Below are positions 1 to 6,945 of a stretch of DNA of 9,513 nt, piece by piece. The notes beneath the pieces were generated by a model. The model did no database searches, had not been told where the DNA came from, and saw nothing but the letters and a program-made list of their open reading frames with translations. The DNA is from Neptuniibacter sp. (GTDB lineage: Bacteria > Pseudomonadota > Gammaproteobacteria > Pseudomonadales > Balneatricaceae), in the NCBI GenBank assembly GCA_030149405.1, contig JASBRM010000249.1, positions 1 to 9,513 on the forward strand, written 5' to 3'. The position numbers were made by a program, and so were the translations under genes. Each line of letters starts with the position of its first letter. Position 1 is the first letter of the stretch.

Positions 1-1947
<1,947 letters not shown>

Positions 1948-1960
1948 TCCAGCTGAAGGT

Positions 1961-1990
1961 ATTCCGAGGTTGAGAACCAGACCTCGGAAT
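1961..1990. terminator. Perfect 10-bp inverted repeat between convergent katG and epimerase genes
   Basis: ATTCCGAGGT (1961-1970) and its exact reverse complement ACCTCGGAAT (1981-1990) flank a 10-nt loop. The repeat begins 13 bp after the katG stop and ends 30 bp before the end of the epimerase gene on the other strand. Its position suggests a bidirectional terminator or 3'-end-protecting hairpin. No T-run follows on either strand, so it is not a canonical Rho-independent terminator. The repeat is seen directly; the function is inferred. Confidence 0.5.
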
Positions 1991-2020
1991 CTTCTCAGCA
2001 CAAGTTCACCTTAATTCCCT

Positions 2021-2920
2021 TCAATATTCACAGAGTGCGGCTTGCAGAGCTCCTGATAAGTCTTCATATTTAAACTTATATCCGATTTGTAACAACTTCT
2101 CTGGATAACCCCTCTGTCCTTCCAGCAAAAGCTCGGCTCCATCTCCCAGAAGTAACTTAATTGCATATCCTGGCATAGGCAGAATGGCTGGCCGGTGCAT
2201 AACCTTGCCTAAAGTTTTGGAAAATTCACGATTAGTCACGGCATTGGGGGCTGTCAGATTGAATGCTCCAGATAGCTGTGAATGAGTAAGCAGCATCTCA
2301 ATTACATCCACTTCATCATCAACATGAATCCAGGACATCCACTGATTGCCTTTGCCGATTGGACCTCCAAGCCCCATTTTAAAAGGCAGATACATTTTGG
2401 CTAATGCCCCACCGCTGCCTAAAACAATCCCGGTTCTAATCAGACAAACCCGTACACCAAGCTCTTCCGCTTTCAAAGCCTCATTTTCCCAGTCCAGGCA
2501 TAGTGAATGGGTGAAGCCTTGAGTGGCTTGCGCGGATTCATTAAGTTTCTGATCACCCGCAACACTGCCGTAATAACCAATAGCAGAACCGCTGATTAAA
2601 ACTTCTGGCTTCTTCTCTAATCCTTTAATCCAATCAACCAATCCCGCAGTTAAGTTAATACGGCTCTCTCTGAGAAGTAGTTTGCGTTCGTTTGACCACC
2701 GCTTGTCAGCTATGGGCTCTCCAGCAAGATTAACAACCGCATCGACCTCAAGATCATCCTTAGGGGGCATCTCCACAACGGGAGTCACCGATTCACCAAA
2801 GATCTCTTTAACTTTGCTGGCATCGCGGGTGTAACAAAAAACCTCATCTCCCTCTTTTAACCGGTTACTGATAAGGTGCTGACCTATAAAACCTGTACCG
2901 CCTGTTACCAAAATTTTCAT
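2021..2920 (-). CDS. TIGR01777 / YfcH-like NAD(P)-binding SDR-family epimerase
   Basis: A 299-residue cytoplasmic protein of the extended/atypical short-chain dehydrogenase group, like E. coli YfcH. It has an N-terminal Rossmann nucleotide-binding motif GGTGFIG (residues 7-13), then VNLAGEPIADKRW, the ISGSAIGYYGS segment carrying the active-site-like Tyr, and RTGIVLGSGGALAKM. The C-terminal DUF1731 signature LLLGDGAELLLEGQRGYPEK is followed by YKFKYEDLSGAL. Length is normal for the family. The start is supported by GGGGA at 2928-2932, 7 nt upstream of the ATG. The substrate is unknown for this family, so no specific reaction is assigned. The gene stands alone, convergent with katG and divergent from ribE. 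A GATAAT -10-like element lies at 2955-2960 on this strand, with no good -35. Family assignment is strong; the biological role is open. Confidence 0.92.
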   Translation of the reverse strand: MKILVTGGTGFIGQHLISNRLKEGDEVFCYTRDASKVKEIFGESVTPVVEMPPKDDLEVDAVVNLAGEPIADKRWSNERKLLLRESRINLTAGLVDWIKGLEKKPEVLISGSAIGYYGSVAGDQKLNESAQATQGFTHSLCLDWENEALKAEELGVRVCLIRTGIVLGSGGALAKMYLPFKMGLGGPIGKGNQWMSWIHVDDEVDVIEMLLTHSQLSGAFNLTAPNAVTNREFSKTLGKVMHRPAILPMPGYAIKLLLGDGAELLLEGQRGYPEKLLQIGYKFKYEDLSGALQAALCEY

Positions 2921-2964
2921 CCATTGATCCCCAAGCCAGTGCTTTGTTGGTAGGATTATCGAAA

Positions 2965-3005
2965 GAACTTACGTATTTGAAGTTTAAGGGTTTGTACGTA
3001 GGTTC
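2965..3005. repeat. Imperfect 11-bp inverted repeat in the epimerase-ribE divergent promoter region
   Basis: GAACTTACGTA (2965-2975) is the inverse of TACGTAGGTTC (2995-3005) except at one position, which would be a G-U wobble in RNA; the loop is 19 nt. It sits midway in the 124-bp divergent gap. Each arm lies in the spacer region of one candidate divergent promoter: GATAAT for the epimerase at 2955-2960 (-), and TAATAT for ribE at 3008-3013 (+). It may be an operator bound by a dimeric regulator, or a leader hairpin. The repeat is seen; the role is inferred. Confidence 0.45.
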
Positions 3006-3013
3006 CTTAATAT
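2984..3013 (+). promoter_or_regulatory. Tentative ribE promoter
   Basis: TAATAT (3008-3013) resembles a sigma-70 -10 element. TTAAGG (2984-2989) is a weak -35 at an 18-bp spacing. It would give a leader of about 25 nt before the ATG at 3045. The -35 matches consensus in only three positions, so this is a weak call. A 25-nt leader, or even the whole 124-bp gap, shows no FMN riboswitch-like conserved blocks. Confidence 0.25.
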
Positions 3014-3044
3014 TCAGATTAGCGAAATTTTCTAAGAGTGCACT

Positions 3045-3662
3045 ATGTTTACAGGAATCGTTCAGGGGACCGCCATTGTTCAGTCCATCACCAGAAAAGA
3101 TGACTTTATGCAGCTGACAGTCGAACTGCCCAAAGAGCGTTGTGACAATCTACAGCTGGGTGCAAGCATTGCTCTGAATGGGACGTGTCTGACAGTGACT
3201 GCATTTGAAGGTCGAAATGTCAGTTTTGACCTGATCATAGAAACCCTGAAGGTCACTAACTTAGGTAATCTGGATATTGGTGACCGCGTAAATTTTGAAC
3301 GTGCCGCCCGCTTTGGAGATGAGATTGGTGGACATGTGTTATCGGGTCACGTCCATACACAGGTTCAGATTGCCGAGATTGAGCGCACCGAGACCAACTG
3401 CATCCTCTGGTTTGAGGCAGAAAACCAGTGGCTGCCTTACCTGTTCCCAAAAGGTTTTGTTGCTCTGAACGGCTGCAGCCTTACCATTGGAGAGATCCAG
3501 GAAAACCGTTTCAACGTTTACCTAATTCCGGAAACGCTGTCCGTTACCACGTTTGGAACCTGTCAGAAGGGTGACAACATTAATATGGAAATTGATGCCC
3601 ACACACAGGCAATTGTGGATACGGTTGAGCAATATATGGCGAATCGCCCTGCTAAGAGCTAA
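3045..3662 (+). CDS. ribE: Riboflavin synthase, alpha subunit
   Basis: Catalyses the last step of riboflavin synthesis, dismutation of two 6,7-dimethyl-8-ribityllumazine molecules to riboflavin plus the ribityl-amino-pyrimidinedione; a cytoplasmic trimer. The 205 residues start with the hallmark MFTGIVQG and contain two tandem lumazine-binding beta-barrel halves, about residues 1-97 and 98-197. Residues aligned with functionally important E. coli positions are present: F2, S41, C48, H97 and H102 (in GDEIGGHVLSGHVH). The second half has GFVALNGCSLTI and the C-terminal helix ends TQAIVDTVEQYM. It resembles the E. coli product (named ribC or ribE) in length and in the NLGNLDIGD segment. AAGAG at 3034-3038, 6 nt before the ATG, serves as the ribosome site. 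It is monocistronic here, with no ribD, ribBA or ribH next to it, so a second copy in a rib operon elsewhere is possible. Assignment is secure. Confidence 0.97.
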   Translation: MFTGIVQGTAIVQSITRKDDFMQLTVELPKERCDNLQLGASIALNGTCLTVTAFEGRNVSFDLIIETLKVTNLGNLDIGDRVNFERAARFGDEIGGHVLSGHVHTQVQIAEIERTETNCILWFEAENQWLPYLFPKGFVALNGCSLTIGEIQENRFNVYLIPETLSVTTFGTCQKGDNINMEIDAHTQAIVDTVEQYMANRPAKS

Positions 3663-3777
3663 GTCATTCAATTGATTAAAATTGTAATTAATATTTCTCA
3701 GTAAAAAATTTAATTTTTTTCTCTATATTTCAATCTCGCTGCCGATAGCATTTTAGTACGCCTGAAGTGGAGACAGG
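3663..3777. other. AT-rich ribE-to-cyclase spacer with weak hairpins and a sigma-S-like -10
   Basis: This 115-bp gap is much richer in A and T than its surroundings. It contains CAATT/AATTG (3669-3673/3680-3684) and an A6TT/AAT6 palindrome (3703-3710/3712-3719) ending in a T7 run on the + strand. The latter could act as a poor terminator for ribE but has no GC stem. CTATATT (3723-3729) matches the sigma-S -10 consensus CTATACT at six of seven positions and could drive the cyclase gene. No convincing -35 is visible. UP-element-like or H-NS-type bending DNA is another reading. Confidence 0.3.
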
Positions 3778-4905
3778 ATGAGCCCAAGTTCATTAGAACG
3801 GGAAAACCAGGAACTCAAGAGAACTATGCGCTTGATGCTGAGCAAAGCAGAGCGTAATGAGTCTATTTTGAGCAACTTCTTTGAAGTGGAGTTGCGGTTG
3901 CTTTCCTGTACACGCCTATCTGAATTACTGGACCTGATTCTGATCGAGTTCAAGGAGTATTTCCGTCTCAGCAACGTCAATCTGATTCTATTTGATCCTG
4001 AACATGCAGCACGGAGCCTGCTGGACAGTTATGTTCCTCCGGCTCCTGGTAACACCTTGCGCTTCGTTGAAAATCAACGTCTGCTGAAGTCGATCTATCC
4101 TAACCAAAAGATGATCATAGGATCTCCCAGCGAAGAGCTAAGTCGAGAAGCCTTCCCAGTCTCCGAAAGCAAAGTAGCGTCGTGCGCCCTGTTACCCTTG
4201 ATCCGTGAAAACTGTCTAATAGGCAGCCTGCATCTGGGCAGTAATGATATAAGCCGTTACACCGAACATGTTCGCTATGACTATATTCAGCATCTCTCCT
4301 CAGTGATATCTGTTTGTATTGAGAACTGCATCAATCAGGAGAACCTTAAACGTCTCAGCAGTGTGGACATGCTGACCAAGGTTCATAATCGCCGTTCCTT
4401 TGAGCAAGAGATCGTGCGTGAATTATCACGCGCCAGCCGCGGAGATTACCCTCTAACCTGTCTGTTCCTCGATCTGGATCATTTTAAAACGGTCAATGAC
4501 ACCTACGGTCACCAAGCCGGTGACCGGGTTCTGCGAACGGTGGGAATGTTCCTGAACAAGCAGTTACGTAAAACTGACTTCATTGCCCGCTATGGCGGCG
4601 AAGAGTTTGCAATTTTGCTACCCAACTGCGACCAGGCAAGAGCCGAGTCCGTGGCTGAAACCCTGCGCAGCAAACTGTCTAAGCTTATTTTTCGGGATGA
4701 AAACGGCCATCCATTCAGAATGACGACCTCAATCGGTATATCTCTTTGTGAACCGTCCCATTTCTCTGGTTTTGATCTGGATAAGCTGGCCTACAAGCTA
4801 ATCCAAGCGGCTGACAACGCCGTTTATGTTTCCAAACATGAAGGTAGAGATAGAATTTCTTTTAAAGCCTTTAGCGAGCCTGATTCCGAAGCCCACCAGG
4901 CTTAA
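3778..4905 (+). CDS. Diguanylate cyclase with N-terminal coiled coil and DUF484/GAF-like sensor domain
   Basis: Predicted to make cyclic di-GMP from two GTP. The 375 residues begin with a charged, heptad-like helix (about 3-30), then a GAF-like region resembling DUF484 (about 32-185, with CALLPLIRENCLIGSLHLGSND), then a GGDEF domain (about 190-365). The catalytic domain has D197-x-L-T followed by NRR (204-206), FLDLDHFKTVND with metal-ligand-type D232, and the active-site GGEEF at 273-277. An inhibitory I-site RxxD (R264-K-T-D267) lies five residues before GGEEF, so product inhibition is expected. No membrane segment or signal peptide is seen, so it is cytoplasmic. TGGAG ending at 3772 lies 5 nt before the ATG. 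The gene appears monocistronic, with its stop 7 bp from the convergent hemerythrin gene's stop. The cyclase call is strong; the DUF484-like label for the sensor is by sequence flavour, and its ligand is unknown. Confidence 0.93.
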   Translation: MSPSSLERENQELKRTMRLMLSKAERNESILSNFFEVELRLLSCTRLSELLDLILIEFKEYFRLSNVNLILFDPEHAARSLLDSYVPPAPGNTLRFVENQRLLKSIYPNQKMIIGSPSEELSREAFPVSESKVASCALLPLIRENCLIGSLHLGSNDISRYTEHVRYDYIQHLSSVISVCIENCINQENLKRLSSVDMLTKVHNRRSFEQEIVRELSRASRGDYPLTCLFLDLDHFKTVNDTYGHQAGDRVLRTVGMFLNKQLRKTDFIARYGGEEFAILLPNCDQARAESVAETLRSKLSKLIFRDENGHPFRMTTSIGISLCEPSHFSGFDLDKLAYKLIQAADNAVYVSKHEGRDRISFKAFSEPDSEAHQA

Positions 4906-4919
4906 AACATCTCTAAGCC
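4899..4919. repeat. Small inverted repeat spanning both convergent stop codons
   Basis: GGCTTA (4899-4904) and TAAGCC (4914-4919) form a perfect 6-bp stem around a 9-nt loop. It contains the end of the cyclase TAA (4903-4905) and of the hemerythrin TAG (4913-4915, - strand). An overlapping alternative stem pairs AAGCC (4889-4893) with GGCTT (4899-4903). No T-run follows on either strand, so at best it is a weak shared 3'-end structure. Confidence 0.25.
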
Positions 4920-5464
4920 GCATTCATATCAATGATCAGTTCTTTATAAAGGTCAGTGAATTCCTGAGCCAATCGAGCGCCAAACAATGGATCTTCTGGT
5001 TTAGGTAGCTGTTCCGCAAGATAGTCCCAGTCTTTAGCTCCCGCCACGGCATTAATTTTCGGGAAAATATCGCCCTCTTCCAGATTCAGATGATTTGTCT
5101 GACGCAGGACAAAATCTTCTAACAGTTCTGCAAACTCTTCCATTGGGATCACCGCATCATGCAGTACCCCATCGATTGCTTCCTGTAACGATGTACTGGA
5201 CTGTCGCAAATCTGCGTGTTCTTTCTCACAATTACTAAGAAGCGTATCCAGTTTAGAGTCACGCCCCATAAAGTACTCGTAGATTTTGTCTTCACGCGGA
5301 TGATGAAAGCCATCGGCATAACCCGAAATATAACTCACCACATCACCAATCAGATTAAAATTGGGATGCTCACCCTCTTTCATTTTCTCTACTTTGGAAC
5401 GTAATAGCACCAACAGTTTATCGAGATTGATATGATCCTGATGTAGCTCTGCAATAATCGTCAT
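4913..5464 (-). CDS. Hemerythrin-like (HHE) domain protein, di-iron
   Basis: A 183-residue predicted four-helix-bundle protein of the hemerythrin HHE cation-binding family, likely to bind a non-haem di-iron centre and through it O2, NO or peroxide. Candidate ligands are in family order: H11 (in LHQDH), H54 or H55 with E58 (FHHPREDKIY), H83 (EKEHADL), then H125 and E129 (NHLNLEEGDIFP). The protein opens MTIIAELHQDH, typical of stand-alone HHE proteins. A C-terminal tail after about residue 150 is not needed for the fold. No signal peptide or membrane segment is seen, so it is cytoplasmic. AGAGG (5472-5476) lies 7 nt before the ATG. A perfect FNR/Anr box about 63 bp upstream suggests induction at low oxygen, which suits an O2- or NO-handling protein. 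Possible roles are oxygen storage or delivery, NO/iron stress repair, or sensing; the sequence does not separate these. Confidence 0.9.
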   Translation of the reverse strand: MTIIAELHQDHINLDKLLVLLRSKVEKMKEGEHPNFNLIGDVVSYISGYADGFHHPREDKIYEYFMGRDSKLDTLLSNCEKEHADLRQSSTSLQEAIDGVLHDAVIPMEEFAELLEDFVLRQTNHLNLEEGDIFPKINAVAGAKDWDYLAEQLPKPEDPLFGARLAQEFTDLYKELIIDMNAA

Positions 5465-5496
5465 ACATACACCTCTTAGGATTGATAATCAGTCTC

Positions 5497-5502
5497 TATA
5501 TA
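5497..5502 (-). promoter_or_regulatory. Candidate -10 of the hemerythrin promoter
   Basis: TATATA read on the - strand, 33 bp upstream of the ATG. If its last base is -7, transcription starts near 5490, and the centre of the FNR box falls near -43.5. That is close to the -41.5 of class II FNR promoters, given the uncertainty of the start point. No good -35 hexamer is present, as expected for an activator-dependent promoter. Confidence 0.45.
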
Positions 5503-5526
5503 AGCAGAGGCAAGCAAGTATCTGTG

Positions 5527-5540
5527 TTGATAAAGATCAA
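5527..5540 (-). promoter_or_regulatory. Perfect FNR/Anr-type box upstream of the hemerythrin gene
   Basis: The 14-bp sequence TTGAT-AAAG-ATCAA matches the FNR/Anr consensus TTGAT-N4-ATCAA at all ten defined positions. It lies in the gap upstream of the hemerythrin start and downstream of the HAD gene's terminator, so hemerythrin is the only plausible target. Established knowledge: FNR-family iron-sulfur regulators bind this palindrome under low oxygen and activate when it is centred near -41.5. Dnr/Nnr-type NO regulators recognise a very similar site and cannot be excluded. Confidence 0.75.
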
Positions 5541-5612
5541 TCAAGAGCAAGATAAAGATTTTGTTTGAGATAAGTTTTGCTGCAAAGCAATATGCTTAGA
5601 AAATAATCGAGT

Positions 5613-5647
5613 AAAAAAAAAGACCAAAGAGCAACGCCCTTTGGTCT
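5613..5647 (-). terminator. Strong Rho-independent terminator of the HAD transcript
   Basis: Read on the - strand, AGACCAAAG pairs perfectly with CTTTGGTCT (5639-5647 with 5621-5629). The stem can extend inward by a G-U, a G-C and a C-G pair to a 3-nt loop. It is followed at once by a T9 run (5613-5621, sharing one base with the stem). This is a textbook intrinsic terminator. It lies about 100 nt after the HAD stop and upstream of the FNR box, which isolates the hemerythrin gene as its own unit. Confidence 0.93.
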
Positions 5648-5749
5648 GAAGATTTGCATAGCAGCTGATCGTTATACAACTTCTATGCGTAGGCCAAGAG
5701 TAAAGCAAACGCTTTCTCATCCTAGATACAGCAACTGCCGGGCCAACTT
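5648..5749 (-). ncRNA. Structured 3'UTR; candidate small RNA ending at the terminator
   Basis: Between the HAD stop and its terminator lie about 100 nt with two further possible hairpins on the - strand. One pairs GAG(A)AAGC-type arms around GTTT (5698-5718: 8 bp with a one-base bulge). The other pairs GCATAGAAG with CTGCTATGC (5656-5664 and 5680-5688, 8 of 9 pairs). An unpaired AATCTTC-like linker leads into the terminator hairpin and its U-tail. Serial hairpins plus a strong U-rich terminator are how 3'UTR-derived, Hfq-dependent small RNAs look. There is no convincing promoter, so it might be processed from the HAD mRNA or be only a long 3'UTR. No known RNA family is recognised. Confidence 0.3.
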
Positions 5750-6340
5750 TCACTTTAACTGTTTTACAAGTTCAGAAAGGGTTGAAAACCTAAGATCAGT
5801 TACCTCGGGCCAGTGCCTGTCTGCCTTGTCCACATGGATGGTTTTCACACCAGCCTGTTTGCCGGAGATCAGGTCGAATTCAAAATCTCCGACCATAACT
5901 CCAGAGGAAGGCAGTCTATTCCATTGATTTAAAAGGATTTTAATGCCATCTGGCGATGGTTTAGGTTGTGATTCATCGCGCCCCAGAACAAATTCAGAAT
6001 CAAAATACCCCTCAGCCCCAATAGCTTCCAAAGAGAGAAGAGCCAATTCCCGTGTATTTCGGGTAAGAATCCCCAGGCAACAATTAACATTATGCAATTG
6101 TTCTAAAAGCTCCAGAGCACCTTCCGCAGGGTGTGCTAGTGCAGCATAGTGGCGCTCCAGTTCATCCAACCGTTCCAACATAGTGCACTTATCTTCGGGA
6201 GCGGCCTGATCGATATAGCAAAGAATGTCCGCGTTGGCAGGAATACCTAACTCATTCCGGATATGCACAAAATCATGAACCGGCTCAGTCAGTGTACCAT
6301 CCAGGTCAAACACCCAGCTGTTGTATTGCTGCAGATTCAT
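5750..6340 (-). CDS. HAD-superfamily (subfamily IA-like) phosphatase
   Basis: A 196-residue cytoplasmic haloacid dehalogenase-type hydrolase, expected to remove phosphate from a small metabolite via an aspartyl-phosphate with Mg2+. Motif I is D12-L-D14-G-T-L-T, with D12 the nucleophile and D14 the acid/base. A short helical cap covers about residues 20-75. Motif II is T93 in GILTRNT, motif III is K127 in QPKPSPDG, and motif IV is G151-D152-F-E-F-D156. All catalytic residues are present. The overall shape resembles phosphoglycolate phosphatase-type enzymes but is shorter, so the substrate is not assigned. GGGG at 6346-6349 lies 5 nt before the ATG. The upstream neighbour's terminator ends about 13 nt before the start codon, so expression needs readthrough or a promoter overlapping that terminator. 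A strong terminator follows about 100 nt downstream. Confidence 0.92.
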   Translation of the reverse strand: MNLQQYNSWVFDLDGTLTEPVHDFVHIRNELGIPANADILCYIDQAAPEDKCTMLERLDELERHYAALAHPAEGALELLEQLHNVNCCLGILTRNTRELALLSLEAIGAEGYFDSEFVLGRDESQPKPSPDGIKILLNQWNRLPSSGVMVGDFEFDLISGKQAGVKTIHVDKADRHWPEVTDLRFSTLSELVKQLK

Positions 6341-6353
6341 ATCTACCCCAGAA

Positions 6354-6387
6354 ACAAAAATGCCGAAAAGATTAACTTTTCGGCATT
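6354..6387 (-). terminator. Rho-independent terminator after the small membrane protein gene
   Basis: On the - strand AATGCCGAAAAG (6376-6387) pairs perfectly over 12 bp with CTTTTCGGCATT (6359-6370) around a 5-nt loop, followed by a T5 run (6356-6360) and then GTTTC. It begins 24 nt after the stop of the upstream gene. It also lies only 13 nt before the HAD start codon, so it forms the leader of any transcript reading into that gene. On the + strand no T-run follows, so it works in one direction. Confidence 0.9.
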
Positions 6388-6411
6388 ATCTGATGACTCA
6401 AAAACGTTATA

Positions 6412-6804
6412 TCAGGCTACGTTGTAGCAAGCCTCATTGAATGGGTCCAGTGGATTTTCCAGCAAATCATCCGCGGAAAAATACAAAATACGACCTTCAA
6501 ACTTGAGTGACTTCGATAGGAACCAACGATCTAGCTCCTCCAGGCTCTCATCACTGGAATTAGCATCCAGCCAACTGATGACAACATTGTAGAAATACAC
6601 GCCAAAGAGGCCCGCAGCAGCTCCCAGAAAGAAGTCAGAAGCCAGTGCAAATACCAAAAGGATCAGACCAACAATCCAGATACGATTTGCCTTAGCGTTT
6701 TTAAACGCATCCATTGACGATTCATGGCTCTCTTTCAGGCGCATGTAACGTCGGAAATTTTGCTGAATATCGAACTTATCTTCTGCAGACAATAATTGAG
6801 ACAT
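6412..6804 (-). CDS. Small membrane protein with two transmembrane helices, unknown function
   Basis: A 130-residue protein I do not recognise. A charged N-terminal part of about 40 residues is largely helical (DIQQNFRRYMRLKESHESSM). Two hydrophobic segments follow: about 42-57 (IWIVGLILLVFALASD) and 59-78 (FLGAAAGLFGVYFYNVVISW), separated by a very short turn, so they form a hairpin in the inner membrane. An acidic C-terminal region of about 50 residues (DANSSDESLEELDRW) follows and should face the cytoplasm with the N-terminus. The start at 6804 is chosen because AAGGA (6811-6815) lies 6 nt upstream; an in-frame ATG at 6864 would add 20 residues of unlikely sequence without a ribosome site. 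A sigma-S-like promoter precedes it and a strong terminator follows, so it appears to be a complete single-gene unit. The frame, ribosome site and coherent membrane topology support a real gene. Confidence 0.8.
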   Translation of the reverse strand: MSQLLSAEDKFDIQQNFRRYMRLKESHESSMDAFKNAKANRIWIVGLILLVFALASDFFLGAAAGLFGVYFYNVVISWLDANSSDESLEELDRWFLSKSLKFEGRILYFSADDLLENPLDPFNEACYNVA

Positions 6805-6889
6805 TTTGCATCCTTGATTCAGGTATATTTTTTTATTCTTAACATCATTCCATAGCCAGCTCATCTGACCACGGTATACACTCAGGTCG

Positions 6890-6918
6890 AGTATAGCCGA
6901 GGTAAATTGATCCGTCCC
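6890..6918 (-). promoter_or_regulatory. Promoter of the small membrane protein gene, sigma-S-like -10
   Basis: On the - strand TATACT (6890-6895) is a 5/6 -10 match. With its upstream bases it reads GCTATACT, matching the KCTATACT pattern favoured by RpoS. GGGACG (6913-6918), 17 bp upstream, is a weak -35 (three of six), also typical of sigma-S promoters. A start near 6883 would give a leader of about 79 nt. It lies just downstream of the pepN stop, which makes the gene independent of pepN. Confidence 0.5.
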
Positions 6919-6926
6919 TCAGGCTA
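6894..6926. repeat. Bulged inverted repeat overlapping the promoter downstream of pepN
   Basis: TAGCCGAGG (6894-6902) pairs with CCTC-A-GGCTA (6917-6926): 9 bp with one bulged base and a 14-nt loop. A 7-bp tandem duplication AGGCTAA x2 (6921-6934) adjoins it. No T-run follows on the - strand, so it is not a canonical pepN terminator, though it is the only hairpin near the pepN end. As DNA it overlaps the -10 and -35 described for the next gene and could be an operator. Confidence 0.3.
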
Positions 6927-6945
6927 AAGGCTAAATTTTAAAAAA

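Noticed and set aside
2921..3044. FMN riboswitch upstream of ribE
   Set aside because: The gap is 124 bp, none of the conserved RFN sequence blocks is recognisable, and the likely leader is far too short.
3672..3685. FNR-like TTGAT-TAAA-ATTGT upstream of the cyclase gene
   Set aside because: Only seven of ten defined bases match, and it lies in very AT-rich DNA where such partial matches are expected by chance.
5648..5749. tRNA or known housekeeping RNA in the gap after the HAD gene
   Set aside because: The hairpins do not form a cloverleaf, no T-loop or CCA is present, and no known RNA signature is recognised.
5541..5753. 70-residue reading frame on the - strand after the HAD gene
   Set aside because: It runs through the intrinsic terminator (a T-run giving FFF) and toward the FNR box, overlaps the HAD stop, lacks a ribosome site and looks random in composition.
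5685..5927. 80-residue + strand reading frame opposite the HAD 3' end
   Set aside because: Antisense shadow of the HAD coding region, with no ribosome site and no family resemblance.
6805..6864. 20-residue N-terminal extension of the small membrane protein from an ATG at 6864
   Set aside because: No ribosome site precedes it, while the downstream ATG at 6804 has AAGGA at 6-nt spacing; the extension also lies close to the likely transcription start.
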